A stretch of 64,000 nt of DNA. It comes from Rana temporaria (taxonomy: Eukaryota; Chordata; Amphibia; Anura; Ranidae). Positions 1 to 10,618 of this stretch are shown in pieces (within the stretch, counting starts at the first letter, position 1; every line of letters starts with the position of its first letter). Under the pieces are notes generated by a model, which saw only the letters and a program-made list of their open reading frames with translations, had not been told where the DNA came from and ran no database searches. A program made the translations under genes and the position numbers. The stretch covers positions 326,836,089 to 326,900,088 of the forward strand of contig NC_053489.1 of the NCBI RefSeq assembly GCF_905171775.1, in the 5' to 3' direction.

Positions 1-290
1 AGCTTACCTTCCCTCCTGTGTCACCCCCCTCCTCTGTGTCACCCCCTCCTCTGTTTCAGCTTACCTCCCCTCCTGTGTCACTGTCACCCCCCTCCTCTGT
101 GTCAGCTTACCCCCCCCTCCTCTGTGTCACCTTACCCCCCTCCTCTGTGTCAGCTTGCCCCCTCCTCTGTGTCAGCTTACCCCCCTTCCTCTGTGTCAGC
201 TTACCCCCCCTTCCTCTGTGTCAGCTTACCCCCCCTCCTCTGTGTCAGCTTACCCCCCTTCCTCTGTGTCACCCCCTGGCCTTCCCTGCG
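1..290. repeat. C/T-rich minisatellite, ~23-bp unit
   Basis: Tandem copies of a unit reading roughly CTTACCCCCCTCCTCTGTGT run from the left edge to about 290. Unit length varies by a few bases because the C-runs expand and contract. The short open frames here exist only because the repeat lacks stops. The array may continue beyond the window. Confidence 0.9.
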
Positions 291-299
291 AGCTGTGTA

Positions 300-1127
300 C
301 GTCTGTACGCTTGCGGTCTTCTCCGCCTTCTCCTCCTCAGGCTCTCCAGCGGAATGGGTCCATTAACATGTCCCCGTCGGCAGTGGTGTATTTAGGATTT
401 GTGCTGCCATAGGCCCTAACTAAACTTGTGCACCCCTAATTTAAATATTACCCACCCCTTTCTGTCAAGGCCACACCCCTTTCTGTTTAACCCTGACATT
501 ATTGAGGTGGGGACACTAGTTCTCAATGCCTGGGTGGGGGGAATGGATTCCCTTAATTTGCATAGATTTCCTATCACTTCCTGTTTAGCTATATGCAGCA
601 GTGAAGGGAAATCCCTGCAATGAGACAGGGATGATAAAAAAAAAATAAAACTGACAGGGGCTATAACCCTCCTTATACAAAATGAAAAAAAAGTGTTGCC
701 TATAGTTCTACTTCAAGCACAAATTTCTGATAATTTTATGGAGAGGACTAAGAAGATATAATCATGCCAATGGTACAGCAGAAAAATATAGCACAGTGAG
801 GAAGGTTTGTGGTCCAGGATGATAGGACAGTCAAAATTAGAAATAGCTTGCGTTACACCAACAGTGTAACACAAGCCAGCAGGGGACCACTTTCCGTGCT
901 GCCCCCCCCTGCAAAGTGCTGCCCTAGGCCTGGGCCTTGTTGGCATAGGCCAGGATACAGCTGTTGCCTGTCGGGGCGGCCTGGGCGTTGCAATGTGACA
1001 GGCGTCGCACAGTAGGAAGAAAAAAAAGTAAGAGACTTGTCTCTCCTCATGAGTTTTTGCCTGGGGAGTAGGTATTGGTCTGGGGAGAGGGAGGGAACAG
1101 CCAGAAAGTCAGTGTGTAACGTTGTGA
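300..1127. other. No gene recognised
   Basis: Mixed-composition sequence with short A-runs. I see no domain, splice-supported exon or complete element. The stretch near 380-420 resembles the kind of terminus often seen on frog hAT elements, but I find no partner end. Confidence 0.5.
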
Positions 1128-1598
1128 AGCCTCTATAGTAAAAATGCTGGGCCTTTTAGTCCCACCAATGCCTCCTATAGTAAAATGCTGACGGGTTATA
1201 CTATAGGAGGCATTGGTGGAAAACAAGGCCCCAGCATCTTACTATAGGAGGCATTGGTGGACTACAAGGCCCAGCATTTTTACTATAGAGGCATTGGTGG
1301 ACTACAAGGGCCCAGCATTTTACTATAGAGGCATTGGTGGGACCCTAAAATTCTGGGGCATTGTAGTCCCACCAATGCCCTCCTATAGTCAAAATGCTGG
1401 GCCTTGTAGTCCACCAATGCCCCCTATAGTAAAATGTTGGGCCTTGTAGTCCACCAATGCCCCCTATAGTAAAAATTCTGGGCCGTGTAGTCCACCAAAT
1501 GCCCCATATAGTAAAATTCTGGGCCTTGTAGTCCACCAATGCCCCTATAGTAAAATGCTGGGCCTTGTAGTCCACCAATGCCCATATAGTAAAATGCA
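1128..1598. repeat. Orientation-switching ~38-bp minisatellite
   Basis: The unit contains CTATAGTAAAATGCTGGGCC followed by TTGTAGTCCACCAATGCC. About two units read forward at 1128-1195, four read as the reverse complement at 1196-1355, and about six read forward again to 1598. Opposed blocks can fold back on each other. The only frames are repeat artefacts. Confidence 0.9.
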
Positions 1599-1611
1599 CC
1601 AATGCTGGTCT

Positions 1612-2196
1612 GTGGGTAGTGTATTGTGTAGTGGTCAGTGTGTATATATTGTGTAGTGGTCTGTGGGTAGTTTATTGTGTAGCGGTCAGTGTGTATTGTG
1701 TAGCGGTCAGTGTGTATTGTGTAGCAGTCAGTGTGTAGTGGTCTGTGGGTAGTTTATTGTTCAGTGGTCTGTGGGTAGTATATTGTGTAGCGGTCAGTGT
1801 GTATTGTGTAGTGGTCTGTGGGTAGTTTATTGTGTAGCGGTCAGTGTATATTGTGTAGTGGTCTGTGGGTAGTTTATTGTGTAGCGGTCAGTGTGTATTG
1901 TGTAGCGGTCAGTGTGTATTGTGTAGCAGTCAGTGTGTAGTGGTCTGTGGGTAGTTTATTGTTCAGTGGTCTGTGGGTAGTATATTGTGTAGTGGTCAGT
2001 GTGTATTGTGTAGTGGTCTGTGGGTAGTTTATTGTGTAGCGGTCAGTGTATATTGTGTAGTGGTCTGTGGGTAGTTTATTGTGTAGCGGTCAGTGTGTAT
2101 TGTGTAGTGGTCTGTGGGTAGTTTATTGTGTAGTGATCTGTGGGTAGTGTATTGTGTAGCGGTCAGTGTGTATTGTGTAGCGGTCAGTGTGTAGCG
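1612..2196. repeat. GTGTAGCGGTCAGTGTGTATT-type minisatellite
   Basis: An array of two alternating submotifs, GTGTAGCGGTCAGTGTGTATT-like and GTGTAGTGGTCTGTGGGTAG-like, combined in irregular 20-60 bp super-units. It follows the previous array almost directly and ends in a G-run near 2200. No coding potential. Confidence 0.9.
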
Positions 2197-2310
2197 GTCT
2201 GGGGGGGGGGGCGCCCCAGGATTAGCTCGCACAGGGCGCTTGAACACCTAAGGCTGGCCCTGTCTGGAGCATATTTATCAGTAGTGTCATAAGACATTTT
2301 TGGACATTGA

Positions 2311-3026
2311 GGCCCGGATTCTCGTACGAGTTACGCCGGCGTATCTCCAGATACGCCGTCGTAACTCTGAGTCTGAGCCGTCGTATCTATGCGCCTGATT
2401 CTTAGAATCAGTTACGCATAGATTTGTATTAGATCCAACCGGCGGTAAGTTCTCTTACGCCGTCGTATCTTAACTGCATATTTACGCTGGCCACTAGGGG
2501 CGTGTACGCTGATTTATGCCTAGAAATATGTAAATCAGCTAGATACGCCAATTCACGAACGTACGCCCGGCTGACGCAGTACAGACACGCCGTTTACGTT
2601 AGGCTTTTCCCGGCGTAAAGTTACCCCTGCTATATGAGGCGTAGATGCGGCGTACCAATGTTAAGTATGGACGTCGTTCCCGCGTCGAATTTTGAAAAAT
2701 GTACGTTGTTTGCGTAAGTCGTTCGCGAATAGGGCTGCGTAAATTGGCGACATAAATTGGCTTCTTGCGGGTTAATTTGGAGCATGCGCACTGGGATACT
2801 TTCACGGACGGCGCATGCGCCGTTCGTAAAAAGCGTCATTCACATTAAATTTACATAACACACTGCCACATCTGAATTAGGCGGGCTTACGCCGGCCTAT
2901 TTACGCTACGCCGCCGCAACTTTGGTTTGAGAATATGGCACTCGCCTGTCAAAGTTGCGGAGGCGTAACGTAAATAGGATACGTTACGCCCGCACAAAGA
3001 TACGCGCTTCTACGTGAATCCGGGCC
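2311..3026. mobile_element. Palindromic MITE, copy A (716 bp)
   Basis: Begins GGCCCGGATTC and ends GAATCCGGGCC. The flanks both carry TGA (2308-2310 and 3027-3029), a candidate 3-bp target duplication. The interior is rich in TACG/CGTA words and in paired GTAACTC/GAGTTAC segments near the ends. A GCGCATGCGCC core and a GCGCATGCTCC-type word recur in copy D (57586-58304). It encodes no protein. The 3-bp duplication and long inverted termini suggest a PIF/Harbinger-like non-autonomous element, which is an inference. Confidence 0.8.
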
Positions 3027-3282
3027 TGAGTATCTTACTCATGCCCAAAGTACACAGGATGTGAGTAGCATGCCCTAAACACCCCCCCCCCCCTGCCAAC
3101 CCCACCCCTGCGTTCATTAGCAATTCCCAGCTGTCAAAATGGCCAAGCTGGGAATTGTTGTGTACATATAGCCGCTATTATAGTGTCTTGTAACAGCATT
3201 TATAAACACTGTTCAGACGTGAGATAGAGCGATGCAAAGTAAGGCAGGCTTTAGTTTGGATCAACTCACCAAATACAAATAA

Positions 3283-4686
3283 CCTTTAAGCCCCAGAAGA
3301 TTTTCCTATTCATGACCAGGCCATTTTATTGCGATACGACACTGCGTCGGTTTAACTGACAGTTGCTTGGTCGTCGGCGCTGTATCCAATCAAAATTAAC
3401 GCCTTTTTTCCCACAGATAGAACTTGCTTTTGGTGGTATTTTATCACCTCTACGATTTTTATTTTTTTGCGCTATAACAAAAAAGTCTGACAATTTTGAA
3501 AAAAGAAAAAAACTTTGGGCCAGCCCAGATTCACAGAAAAAGTACGCCGGAGTATCTGCTGATACTCCGGTGTGTAACTTTCAAATTTGCCACGTCGTAT
3601 CTTGATTTTGAATTCACAAAACAAAGATTACGACGGCATTTGGCTAAGATCCGACAGGCGTTTACGGTTTTGACACCCTTCAGATCTTAGGATGCAATAC
3701 TTCGGCGCCCCGCTGGGTGGAGATCGCGTCGTTTTCCGCGTTGGGTATGCTAATTAGCTGTTTACGGCGATCACGAAGGTACGCGCGTTCGTCGCATTCT
3801 CATTACGTCGTCGCTAGTCGGCTTTTCCCGTCGCCCAAAGTTACGGCTGCTATTTAGGTGGAGTAAAAATAGACAGCTCATGTTAAAGTATGGCCGTCGT
3901 TCCCGCGTTGAATTTTCAAATTTTTTTTTTCGTAAGTCGTCCGGGATACGAAAGGACGTAACGCCATGTCGCGTTCAAACTTACGTCGGGGCGACGTCAT
4001 TTTGCACCAAAGCACGGCGGGAAATTTCAAAAACTGAGCATTGCGCAGTACGTTCGGAGCGGAGAACGCGCCTAATTTAAATGGTCCCCGCCCCATTTGA
4101 ATTAGGCGGGCTTGCGCCGGACGGCTTTACGCTACGCCGCCGCAAGTTTACAGGCAAGTGCTTTGTGAATCAAGCACTTACGCTGAAAACTTGCGGCGGT
4201 GTAACGTAAACGGTATACGTTATGCTGCCGTAATTGTTCATGAATCTGGCCCTATATATCTTTTACTTTTTGCTATAATAATCCCCCCCCAAAAAAAATG
4301 TCTTCATCAGTTTAGGCCGATATGTATTCTTCTACATATTTTGGTTAAAAAAATATTGCAATAAGCGTATATTGATTGGTTTGCACAAAGGTTATAGCAT
4401 CTACAAAATAGAGGATGGATTTATTTTTACTAGTAATGGCGTGGATCAGAGATTTTTAGTGGGACTGCGACATTGCGGCAGACAGATCGGACACTTTTTT
4501 GGGACCAGTGACATTTATACAGCGATCAGTACTATAAAATCTACTGATTACTGTATAAATGGCATTTGCAGGGAAGAGGTAACACTAGGGGGCGATCAAA
4601 AGTTTAAATGTGTTCCCTGGGTGCAGTGTCGCACGACCCCACAATTGTCAGTTAAATTTACGCAGTTCCGTATCGCAAATCCTTCC
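3283..4686 (+). repeat. TTAA-target family copy (interrupted)
   Basis: Shares long colinear stretches with 25312-26299 and 42834-43993: the words TTTTGGTGGTATTTGATCACC, GCGCTATAA, CAGTTTAGGCCGATA and TAATGGCGGCGATCAG occur in the same order. This copy is split by the palindromic MITE at 3517-4252. Its right edge meets the foldback element at 4691, so its own 3' terminus is not visible. No coding function is apparent. Confidence 0.75.
3517..4252. mobile_element. Palindromic MITE, copy B (736 bp)
   Basis: Starts GGGCCAGCCCAGATTC and ends GAATCTGGCCC. It lies inside the repeat copy 3283-4686, whose sequence resumes at TTTTACTTTTTGCTATAATA after it. The target duplication is not clear in this copy (CTTT on the left, TATA on the right). 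It has the same internal character as copies A, C and D. Confidence 0.75.
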
Positions 4687-4690
4687 TTAA

Positions 4691-5544
4691 AGGGGTTGTA
4701 AGGGTAAAAAATGTTTTCCCTAAATAGCTTCCTTTACCTTAGTGCAGTCCTCCTTCACTTACCTCATCCTTCGATTTTGCTTTTAAACGTCCTTATTTCT
4801 TCTGAGAAATCCTCACTTCCTGTTCTTCTGTCTGTAACTACACACAGTAATGTGAGGCTTTCTCTCTGGTGTGGAGAAAGGCTCTTGAGGGGGGAGGGGG
4901 CGAGCAGGCAAGTCAGGACACTCTCTACTTTGCAGATAGAGAAAAGAGCTGTGTGTTAGTGGGCATCCTGACTCAAGAGTAGGGTGACCATGTGTCCCGG
5001 ATTGCCCGGGACAGTCCCACATTTTGCAGGTCTGTCCCGGACACCTTCATTCCAGGACAATACAGTGTCCCGGAATGAAACTGACACAGCTACCCCCCCC
5101 GGGCCAATCTGATGCCCCCAAAAAAAGGCCACCACATCACTGCTTTACTCACTGACAGTAATTGCCCCGGCCGGGAATGCCTGGAGGAGCACAATCCCTG
5201 CCCCCTGCTTGTGATTGGAGAAATCATAAATCCCGCCTCTTGTGTCCAATCACTGTGCTGTGATTCATTACGGCACAGTGATTTTTTGGGAAGGGGGGGG
5301 GGGGTGTCCCTGAATGGTCTAGTTTGGAAATGTGGTCACCCCTACTCAAGAGGCTTTCTCCACACCAGGGAGAAAGCCTTGCATTACTGTGTGTAGTTAC
5401 AGACAGAAGAACAGGAAGTGAGGATTTCTCAGAAGAAATAAGGACATTTAAAAGCAAAATGGAAGGATGAGGTAAGTGAAGGAGGACTGCACTAAGGTAA
5501 AGGAAGCTATTTAGGGAAACATTTTTTTTTCCTTTTAAACCCCT
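4691..5544. mobile_element. Foldback TTAA element
   Basis: TTAA flanks both ends (4687-4690 and 5545-5548). Termini read AGGGG... and ...CCCCT. The left arm (about 4691-4979) and right arm (5345-5544) are inverted copies of about 200 bp: for example CTAAATAGCTTCCTTTACC on the left pairs with GGTAAAGGAAGCTATTTAG on the right. The two arms were originally close together and are now separated by a hAT insertion. TTAA targets are typical of piggyBac and Kolobok transposons; which one applies here is undecided. Confidence 0.85.
4980..5344. mobile_element. hAT-type MITE (365 bp) in foldback loop
   Basis: Termini TAGGGTGACCA and TGGTCACCCCTA are flanked by a perfect 8-bp duplication CTCAAGAG (4972-4979 and 5345-5352). 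The 8-bp size is the hAT signature. The interior has CCGGGACA-type words repeated in both orientations and no coding capacity. Confidence 0.92.
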
Positions 5545-5635
5545 TTAAGTTGTTAATTTATCTTTTTATTTGTAGTTTGTCTTATTAAGTTAACTTGTAA
5601 GGTATTGCTTTTTATATTGTTGAAGAGATACTAAC

Positions 5636-5934
5636 ATAATGTTACAGAAGGATGCTTTTCAAACACAGAGCATCGATTGTTAATTGTTCAATTCACTGAA
5701 AACAATTGATGACCTTTTTAGGTATCTCATTGTTCTTACTTCTGGCTATGGAGTATTGTTGGATGTTTGTAGATACATGACAAAAAAGAGAAGGCATTAA
5801 CTAAGCTGAAAGCATCCTAGACCTTTGGTATACCATTGCCTTCGAAATACTGAATCACTAGTTGTACATAGACTTAAAGCTGAACTCTAGAGAAATATAA
5901 AAGACCCACATTAATGTAGCTTTGTAATGATTAC
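5636..5934. repeat. Dispersed repeat, copy 1 of 2
   Basis: About 300 bp from ATACTAACATAATGTT to TTTGTAATGATTACATCATG. It aligns along its length with 33186-33492 in the same orientation at roughly 80% by eye. No open frame is conserved between the copies, so this is a repeat or an old segmental duplicate rather than an exon. Confidence 0.75.
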
Positions 5935-6234
5935 ATCATGACTAGAGTTGAGCAGACACCTGGATGTTCGGGTTCGACTGGTTCGGCCGAACTTTCGGAA
6001 AAAAGTGCGGGTTCGGGACCCGAACTTGACCCCGAACCCGAACCCCATTGAAGTCAATAGGGACCCGGACTTTTGACTACTAAAATGTCTCTAAAAAACG
6101 AATGGAAAGGGCTAGAGGGCTGCAAATGACAGCAAAATGTTGGTAAGAGCATGGCAAGTACTCTGAAAATAAATGTGGATAGGGAAATAACTTAAAATAA
6201 CATAAAAAAAATCTTGACCTAGGAGGACGAGGTC

Positions 6235-6258
6235 AGGGTTAGGGTTAGGGTTAGGGTT
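6235..6258. repeat. Interstitial telomere-like (AGGGTT)x4
   Basis: Four perfect hexamers of the vertebrate telomere repeat, preceded by TC and followed by TATCTC. The array lies inside the non-autonomous hAT, upstream of the 42-bp satellite. It is too short to be a functional telomere. Confidence 0.95.
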
Positions 6259-6524
6259 TATCTCACACGTACAGATATGGAGGAAACACTGCAAAAGCTG
6301 GAGGAAACACTGCAAAATATATATTTTTGCCCTAAATGGGTGATTTGTGAATAGAACAATAGAAGAACACTGGGTAAAGTGTTTATCTCACACGTACAGA
6401 TATGGAGGAAACACTGCAAACACTGGAAGAAACACTGCAAAAAAAAATTGTTTTCCCTAAATGGATGTTTTTTGAATAGCACAATAGAAGAAAAGTATAT
6501 AAAGGGTGTATCTCACAGTAACAT

Positions 6525-7860
6525 ATGCAGTGCTGGGGTAATATGCAGAGTATCTCACAGGAACCTAGGCAGTGCTGGTGCAATATGCAGAGTATCTCAC
6601 AGGAACCCAGGCAGTGCTGGTGTAATATGCAGAGTATCTCACAGGAACATATGCAGTGCTGGTGTAATATGCAGAGTATCTCACAGAAACCTAGGCAGTG
6701 CTGGTGTAATATGCAGAGTATCTCACAGGAACCTAGGCAGTGCTGGTGTAATATGCAGAGTTTCTCACAGGAAAATATGCAATGCTGCTGCAATTTGATT
6801 TGTGAAGCAGGACTGACTCCTATATATTTCTCTCCCTATAAGAACAATCTGGAACCTTTCCCTAAACTATCTAATGCAGAGTATCTCACAGGAACCTATG
6901 CAGTGCTGGTGCAATATGCAGAGTATCTCAGAGGAACCTATGCAGTGCTGGTGTAATATGCAGTGTATCTCACAGGAACCTAGGCAGTGCTGGTGTAATA
7001 TGCAGAGTATCTCACAGGAACCTCGGCAGTGCTGGTGTAATATGCAGAGTATCTCACAGGAACCTAGGCAGTGCTGGTGTAATATGCAGAGTATCTCACA
7101 GGAACCTAGGCAGTGCTGGTGTAATATGCAGAGTATCTCACAGGAACCTATGCAGTGCTGGTGTAATATGCAGAGTATCTCACAGGAAAATATGCAATGC
7201 TGCTGCAATTTGATTTGTGAAGCAGGACTGACTCCTATATATTTCTCTCCCTATAAGAACAATCTGAAACCTTTCCCTAAACTATCTAATGCAGAGTATC
7301 TCACAGGAACATATGCAGTGCTGGTGCAATATGCAGATTATCTCAGAGGAACCTATGCAGTGCTGGTGTAATATGCAGAGTATCTCACAGGAACCTAGGC
7401 AGTGCTGGTGTAATATGCAGAGTATCGTACAGGAACCTAGGCAGTGCTGGTGTAATATGCAGAGTATCTCACAGGAACCTAGGCAGTGCTGGTGTAATAT
7501 GCAGAGTATCTCACAGGAACCTAGGCAGTGCTGGTGTAATATGCAGAGTATCTCACAGGAACCTATGCAGTGCTGGTGTAATATGCAGAGTATCTCACAG
7601 GAAAATATGCAATGCTGCTGGCAATTTGATTTTGTGAAGCAGGACTGACTCCTATATATTTCTCTCCCTATAAGAACAATCTGGAACCTTTCCCCTAAAC
7701 TATCTAATGCAGAGTATCTCACAGGAACATATGCAGTGCTGGTGTAATATAATTTCTGAAGCAGGACTGACTCCTATATATTTCTGTCCCTATAAGAACA
7801 ATCTGGAACCTTTCCCTAAAGTATCTAATGCAGAGTATCTCACAGGAACCTATGCAGCGC
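6525..7860. repeat. 42-bp satellite in ~415-bp higher-order units
   Basis: The basic unit is CAGAGTATCTCACAGGAACC plus TAGGCAGTGCTGGTGTAATATG, 42 bp. Runs of six to seven units are separated by a spacer of about 110 bp (TTGATTTGTGAAGCAGG... TAAACTATCTAATG). The spacer recurs near 6790, 7205 and 7620, giving a higher-order period of about 415 bp, and then again at shorter spacing near 7755 and 7870. Because 42 is divisible by 3, both strands stay open as 14-residue protein repeats, which I regard as artefacts. Confidence 0.93.
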
Positions 7861-8254
7861 TGGTGTAATATGATTTCTGTAGCAGGACAGTCTGACTCCT
7901 ATCTAAATCTCTCCCTCAGATCATATCAGCAGCAGCCTTTCCCTACCCTATCTAAAGCAGAGTGATGAGCTGTGCTATGTCCCTCTAGCTTATATAGAGT
8001 CTGGGTCACATGCTGGGTCACATGCTGCACTGGCGAATCACAGCCATGCCATTAGTAGGCATGGCTGTGATGGCTTCTTAGTCACAGTAGCAAAACAAAT
8101 GGTGATTGGCTGCCCTGCAGCCCGCCATTACATTGCCGAACACCGGACCCGAACCCGAACTTTCAGCAAATTGTTTGGGTTCGGGTCCAAAAAAAACAAA
8201 GTCCGTACCGAACCCGAACTTTACAGTTCGGGTTCGCTCAACCCTAATCATGAC

Positions 8255-9236
8255 CTGCAGTCACTGCACAGTAAACATCGTGTGACAAGAAGAAACAGCA
8301 CAAGAAGACAGTCAGCTTATGTGCTGACAAGAAGCATGCATGCAGATAGAATGAGAAAGCAGAGTGACAGACGAATTCTGGCAGATTTGTGGCAGTGTTG
8401 GATATGTATATATAAGAATCTGTTTTATTAGGGCTGGATTAGGGCTTGGCATTTACATGACACGATTGATGTGAGGGCACCAACTTGACCTTATTGTGAT
8501 GTGATCATTCTGATACATAGCCCTAATTCAGGCTGCAATGATCATTTATTACTAATACTATTACACAGTATTACTCTAGCCCAGTTCAGTTCCTTCAAAA
8601 CACATTGGCTGTATCTGGCATTTCTGTTCAAATAAACAATTCAAACAAAACAGAGCAAAATTACAGTTTTTTTTTTTGGATTTTTTGGTTTGTTTTTATT
8701 AGACTGTAATAGTCATCAAGTTTTATTGATGACACTATCCATGTCGGGAAGGAAGCGGAGATGAGTCTGTCCATTAGGGATAAAATCACTGTTGTCAATG
8801 AGTTAGGAAATGATCAGACAACTCAATAGAGAAATACAAATGTAACAGTAGTTCTATCTCTTAACTACCCTAGAGAGAAGCATTCAACAGGAGCATACAG
8901 CTTCTATTACATGGCAAAATGTGCTTCTTAAAATAACCAATTAGTAATCTGCCTTTTTGTCCTTATTGGTAAAAAAAATCAATCTGACTATTAGATTATG
9001 GGATATGACCAGGGCAGGACTTAGGGTGGTGGGGGCCCCTGGGCTTGAGTCACTTTCGGGCCCTACCTTCTATACATTACTTTAAATAGAACAAAATGAT
9101 ACATACACAAGCTATGTATTAGAGCTACACAATTCTGGATAAACTGAGAATAAAAACAGAGATCACGATTCTGAAGTAAACCCCGGACAATTTTTGCAGT
9201 TTTTCAATCATTAAGTTATAACAGCTCATCGCAATG
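8255..9236. other. No gene recognised
   Basis: AT-rich sequence without a recognisable domain. Near 9012-9062 a short GGGGGCCCC-containing stretch resembles a transposon terminus, but no matching end was found. Confidence 0.5.

Positions 9237-9306
<70 letters not shown>
9237..9306. repeat. (AT)n microsatellite
   Basis: About 35 AT dinucleotides with one AAAT interruption. The Tyr/Ile open frame across it is meaningless. Confidence 0.98.
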
Positions 9307-9309
<3 letters not shown>

Positions 9310-9554
9310 CCAAAAACGAGGCCTGCAAATACCTTTTTTAGGATGGTTTCATTCTCTGTATTTCCGGGTATCTCAAGCGCCATTCGTACTGCTGTTATGT
9401 GATTCTAATTAGGACGTTGCTTCCCTCTTTACTGTGTCCCTGTCGGTAATCTCGCGCATGCGCCGTAACCATTTTTTGCTGTGTTCTTTCACTCCCCTTT
9501 TGTGACCGGTTCTTTCATCACTCGGGGGAGTATCAGGAAGAGTGAAAGGAGCTA

Positions 9555-9790
9555 AAGGCCTCGTACACACGATAGGATCGCCAGAGGAGAACGGTCTGAA
9601 GGACCATTTTCATCAGTCCAAACCGATCGTGTGTGGGCCCCATAGGTTATTTAACTTTCGGTCAAAAAAATGAGAACTTGCTTTAAAATTGATCCGATGG
9701 ACGCCTAACCGATAGGTCAAAACCGATTGTTAGTACTCACGACCATCGGTTAAAAATCCACTAAATGAGGGGACGGGAGCGCTCGTGCTT
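9555..9790. repeat. Left terminus of a GTACACACGAT element
   Basis: Begins AAGGCCTCGTACACACGAT after a TA (9553-9554). It contains inverted word pairs such as ACCGATCGTGTGTG. The same terminal words occur at 40908, 41705 and 57166, where complete short elements exist. Here no right end is found. It may be the left end of the Harbinger-type element whose genes follow at 10.5-14.8 kb, or a separate truncated MITE. Confidence 0.6.
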
Positions 9791-10434
9791 GTAAAACTCG
9801 CGTTGGTTTTTGAGATGGCACATTCTACATTTTTAAAATTAGTGTCTCGTTTATTGCAGCACATTTTTTTCTTCATTCTATTGCTAGAATAAACATGTTG
9901 TTTTGCTGATGCTATTTAGACAGAGTTCTCCCATACTGACTTCTTTTATTTTTTGCTTGTGATCTCTTGTTTTTTTTTCTTTTAGCAAGCCAGATCTCCA
10001 AAATAATTTTTTGGACTCCACATATAATTTTTTTTTTTTTTGGAGAATTTTTTGATTTTTGTTTTTTCTCAAGTTATCACACCAATGTTTTTTTTTTTTT
10101 GGAGAAATGTCATTTTTTTGTTTTTCTCAAGTTATCACAACAATGTTTTTGTTTCACCCCCCCTCAAGGAGGTTGTGTCCTTTGTTAATTACACATTGTA
10201 TTTCGGAAATGTTTGCTGGCTATTCACCAGAAAAACACAATAGACAAGTATTTAACTTAAATTAAATCTCCATTTATTCTGGCAATCCAAAAAAATAAAC
10301 ATGAAGGGCAACACTTGCCCAATCAACCAAATATCTGCAGACTTTGGACACCAAAGGCACATTCCACCATGATCAACAACAAAAGCAACAACATCAGGAG
10401 TCCCTCTAATTTGGGTAACAATGTGCTCCCCAAA

Positions 10435-10618
10435 TCCCAGAAATCAGAAGCAGCAGCAGATGTCATACACGACCCCAAGCTGTTGTACTACAACAACCTC
10501 AGTTTTGGGCCAAATCAGCTTGAAGCCAGGGAATCACTTTCTGGTCTTCCTTACAGCCTTCCTTCCATGGCTCCCTGCAGCGTTCCTTCCACGGCCCCTT
10601 GCAGGTGGTGACGATGTG
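10435..10618 (+). repeat. Inverted copy of third-gene exon
   Basis: Plus-strand sequence here is homologous to the minus strand at about 11304-11510. Both contain GCAGCAGCAGATG, a PKL-(L/W)-YY-type peptide, then EARESLS, then Ser/Pro-rich codons. The copy sits opposite the 3' end of the minus-strand exon at 10534-11040, so the locus holds an exon and its mirror copy about 700 bp apart. Confidence 0.75.

Larger units (their letters stand above)
5943..8246. mobile_element. Non-autonomous hAT with internal satellite (2304 bp)
   Basis: Inverted termini TAGAGTTGAGC and GCTCAACCCTA are flanked by a perfect 8-bp duplication ATCATGAC (5935-5942 and 8247-8254). Subterminal sequence is rich in GTTCGGGTTCG and its complement. 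There is no transposase. The centre is a satellite array (6525-7860). The long open frames on both strands inside it come from the array. Confidence 0.93.

Noticed and set aside
4372..4701. 109-residue frame
   Set aside because: Lies wholly in the TTAA-family repeat and is not conserved in the other copies.
6235..6258. True telomere or chromosome end
   Set aside because: Only four hexamers, embedded in a transposon with sequence continuing on both sides.
6379..7722. Long open frames on both strands (repeats of 14 residues such as QSISQEP.QCWCN)
   Set aside because: They come from a 42-bp satellite whose unit length is a multiple of three and has no stops. No start context, splice sites or domain.
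6525..7860. Possible CRISPR-like array
   Set aside because: Repeats are contiguous with no unique spacers, and the sequence is clearly from a vertebrate-type genome.
9125..9328. Tyr/Ile repeat peptide
   Set aside because: Translation of an (AT)n microsatellite. The same applies at 63229-63484.
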